From the NCBI RefSeq assembly GCF_014651675.1, contig NZ_BMXI01000001.1:1-62448 (forward strand): a DNA stretch of 62,448 nucleotides, read 5' to 3'. Positions 60,511 to 62,448 of the stretch are shown in pieces (positions within the stretch are counted from its first letter, which is position 1; every line of letters starts with the position of its first letter). Both the position numbers and the translations under genes were made by a program. The notes beneath the pieces were generated by a model that searched no databases, was not told the origin of the DNA, and saw nothing but the letters and a program-made list of their open reading frames with translations. This DNA comes from Roseibacillus persicicus. Its GTDB lineage: Bacteria > Verrucomicrobiota > Verrucomicrobiia > Verrucomicrobiales > Akkermansiaceae.

Positions 60511-61341
60511 CTAACGACGGCGCCTGAAGATGCCGAGACCGGCAAGTCCTACGAGGAAGACAGCAGAAGGTTCTGGAATTGGTGCTCCAGTGATAGCAAA
60601 GTTGTCGAGGTTGATGCTAGAAATATTGGTTGCGTTCTCGAGGGTTCCACCAACATCATTCCAGCCGGTAGAAAATCCTCCGTAAAGCGTGGTTCCTGAA
60701 GGCACTCCAGTGTCCCAGCTTGTTGAAGTGAAAGACCCACCAGCACGGACATATATGGCCTGAGCGTCGATTGTGGTGCCATTGTCGGTCAGAACCCAAG
60801 AAAGGTTGATGTTGGAACTCGTGCCTCCCGCATTCGGATCAACGCCCATGGAGGAGTGTGTAGCCCATCCCTCAATGAAAGGGGCCCCAGAAACATTGTT
60901 CCCAATCGCGCCACCCCGGTTGGCAATGGTGAAGGTATTGGAGGAACCACTCCACCACTGTGGCTGGTCGGAAATCAGTGCGCCGAAGAACGCTTTATTG
61001 ACTCCAGTAGCCGGGTTTCCTCCGCCATTGTGAGTGTAGTTGAAATCAAAAGAAATGGTCACACTGGAGAAGCCCGTTCCACCGACAACGAAACCAGTTT
61101 GATTCAAGGCGTGATAATTGACCTCGGCAACCGACATGTCCAAGTTCACTCCCCCTGATCCATCCCCCTTGTAGAGATTTTGTTGCGTCGTTCCTGTCGT
61201 CCACTTCGCATTCCAGTCCGCACTTGCATCCATTGCAGCCCCGGCAGCCAAGCCATCAAAGTTGTCAGACACAATACTTACTCCTTCTGCGACACCAACA
61301 GCTGCCACCGTGCTCAAAGCGATTATCAGATTATTTTTCAT
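60511..61341 (-). CDS. PEP-CTERM sorted extracellular protein
   Basis: A 276-residue protein from ATG 61341 (MKNNLIIALS). Signal peptide to about GVAEG. The domain starts SIVSDNFDGLAAGAAMDASA, a pattern common at the start of LamG-like PEP-CTERM proteins, with FDFNYTHNGGG and GWNDVGGTLENAT later. Tail: PIPEPSAVFL, helix, RRRR. Convergent with the preceding PEP-CTERM gene (176 bases between stops). Its upstream region is A/T-rich and long. Function unknown. Confidence 0.85.
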   Translation of the reverse strand: MKNNLIIALSTVAAVGVAEGVSIVSDNFDGLAAGAAMDASADWNAKWTTGTTQQNLYKGDGSGGVNLDMSVAEVNYHALNQTGFVVGGTGFSSVTISFDFNYTHNGGGNPATGVNKAFFGALISDQPQWWSGSSNTFTIANRGGAIGNNVSGAPFIEGWATHSSMGVDPNAGGTSSNINLSWVLTDNGTTIDAQAIYVRAGGSFTSTSWDTGVPSGTTLYGGFSTGWNDVGGTLENATNISSINLDNFAITGAPIPEPSAVFLVGLAGLGIFRRRR

Positions 61342-61785
61342 GGGTTTATGGGTTCTTCCAGGAATAGGGAATGTTCCGCACCTCATTTCTCTGCAAAATA
61401 TTCTAAAAAAAGACCAGAAACCCTGAAAACACCAAGGATGAAAGAACCGAAATCGACATTCAAAACGTCCTCAATCCCGAACAAGTCAAACGGCCGTTCG
61501 ATGTCAATTCATCCTTATTGATTATCAAACCGAGAGCCCAACTTCACCGGTGGACAACCATCACCCTCATAACTTCCCTCGCAAAAGACAAGAGGCTCGG
61601 AGAAACAAAACGAATTGAGTGTTTCACCCGAAAACCTTCAACTTCGTGACGCGAGAAACCCACTAAAAGTAGACACATTACCCTGACATCAAAAACCAAT
61701 AGAAAACGCTTAAAATAAGCCAAACTTCCATCATCACACAATGGCATCCAAGCCAGTATTCATCCGGTCGCTCACCTGAATAAGC
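61342..61785. other. 444-base intergenic region, A/T-rich
   Basis: I see no convincing gene: the frames here are short and lack family-like features. The part near 61390-61420 is A/T-rich on plus and probably carries the promoter of the minus-strand PEP-CTERM gene. I found no REP palindrome array or terminator. Confidence 0.45.
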
Positions 61786-62448
61786 TCAACTCACAACATC
61801 CTTCTGAAGCTGCCTCAAGTTATAGATTCTCTGCCGGATTGGAGCCAACTCGAGCCCCTTCAAGGGACGCGCACCATCCTTGCGTTTGGGGGAAAAGTGA
61901 TCTCGGGCAGACTGAAAAACTTCTTCCACAAAGGATTTGGAGCCTAGGGCTGCCCCATCGCTGAAGTACCGGACTCGGCAGCGAAGATAATCACTCTGCT
62001 TCAGCCGCCCTCCCTCCTTCATCACTTCGAGTGCCTTTTCACGCGAGATTCTCGCTCGGAATACATGAGCCTTCCCTCCTTGCTTCTCTTTGTAAAGCTC
62101 CTCCTCGCGAGCCCTCTCGTTAAAAGGCACCCCGAACAAATAGCAGCGCCACCTTTCGAGTGCTACTTTCTGAGAAACAGCTTGGGAAGCAACTGCCGCA
62201 TCTGAATTCGCTGAGCCCTCGACTCCACCCAAACTGTCGACGCGAAAACTTTGAAGCCACTGCAAGGCCTTTTGCGCCAGTTTGCCCCCCGCCACGGCTT
62301 CGCCGTAGCTACACCAGCGATAATCTTTGGGATCCTGGCAGATGCCCGCCCGCACAGGATTGAGGTCGATGTAGGCGGCCATGGTCTTGATGGCGGCCCC
62401 TTTCCCTTCCACCAAAACCGAGCGAAAACGGTCTTCCCAGAGAGTGCC
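61786..62448 (-). CDS. REP-associated tyrosine (Y1/IS200-like) transposase, 5'-truncated by window
   Basis: The C-terminal 220 residues of a Y1-type transposase; the frame continues off the right end. GTLWEDRFRSVLVEGKGA at the edge and TMAAYIDLNPVRAGI (about 24-38 of the visible part) are the diagnostic RAYT segment, followed by DYRWCSYGEAVAG. The catalytic HUH motif and Tyr should lie in the missing part or close to the edge. The remaining basic C-terminal extension (about 100-220) is typical of the large Verrucomicrobiota forms. These are chromosomal single-copy relatives of IS200 transposases. Codon use is like the neighbours, so no sign of recent entry. Confidence 0.88.
   Translation of the reverse strand, partial: GTLWEDRFRSVLVEGKGAAIKTMAAYIDLNPVRAGICQDPKDYRWCSYGEAVAGGKLAQKALQWLQSFRVDSLGGVEGSANSDAAVASQAVSQKVALERWRCYLFGVPFNERAREEELYKEKQGGKAHVFRARISREKALEVMKEGGRLKQSDYLRCRVRYFSDGAALGSKSFVEEVFQSARDHFSPKRKDGARPLKGLELAPIRQRIYNLRQLQKDVVS

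Overview
The window looks like a chromosomal segment of a free-living Verrucomicrobiota bacterium, probably Verrucomicrobiales. The basis is protein content, not rRNA. There are three secreted proteins with PEP-CTERM tails ending in Arg clusters, an SHD1-like domain protein, a DUF5069 protein, a DUF4175 giant coiled-coil protein, a ThuA protein, a secreted protease with thrombospondin-3-type repeats, and membrane-anchored 'WA' repeat proteins. FtsZ is divergent and has a very long acidic linker. The DNA is GC-rich (roughly 57-60 % by eye), genes are tightly packed on both strands, and most starts lack a visible Shine-Dalgarno sequence. I see no rRNA, tRNA, CRISPR array, prophage or plasmid backbone. 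The only mobile-type gene is a REP-associated (Y1) transposase cut by the right edge.

Layout. 0-12 kb: the end of an unknown gene, a secreted SHD1 protein, an RRM RNA-binding protein and a fatty-acid desaturase (each with a minus-strand terminator), a PhoD-like phosphatase, a rhodanese, a DUF2721 protein, a lipoprotein, a translationally coupled pair (DUF4175 giant protein and a prenyltransferase-repeat protein), and an alpha/beta hydrolase. 12-18 kb: a plus-strand run with a SirB1-like protein, a lysophospholipase-like hydrolase, MenE, a PIN-PhoH ATPase, an RbsD-like lipoprotein and a mini-RNase III-like protein. 18-25 kb: ThuA, LarB, a Ser/Thr kinase, a large membrane protein, LarC and DUF5069, ending at a strong terminator. 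LarB and LarC make the nickel-pincer cofactor. 25-30.4 kb: a three-gene ATGA-coupled operon of a secreted trypsin-like protease and two anchored helical-repeat proteins.

30.5-46 kb: CobA-HemD fusion, class A PBP, a TPMT-type methyltransferase, a TPM-domain pair, a DMT exporter, succinate-semialdehyde dehydrogenase, ThiH and ThiS, a PEP-CTERM protein, Fpg, RmlA, an L,D-transpeptidase, the pdxJ-acpS pair and a TPR protein. 46-62 kb: nadD-scpA, an AsmA-like protein, metF, an EF-hand protein, DUF1330, a lipoprotein, pgi and apt, a probable gene remnant, a hexose-6-phosphate epimerase, a tandem DUF1508 protein, ftsZ, a bicovalent-flavin oxidase, two convergent PEP-CTERM genes and the partial transposase.

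Most of the window is housekeeping: tetrapyrrole, thiamin, pyridoxal, NAD, folate, menaquinone, peptidoglycan, division and chromosome condensation. The least explained items are the protease/WA-repeat operon, the kinase and membrane protein between larB and larC, the TPM pair, the RbsD-like lipoprotein, the altered FtsZ T7 loop, and a strongly over-represented, strand-biased octamer TTCTAACA that recurs inside and between genes like a Chi- or KOPS-type chromosome motif.
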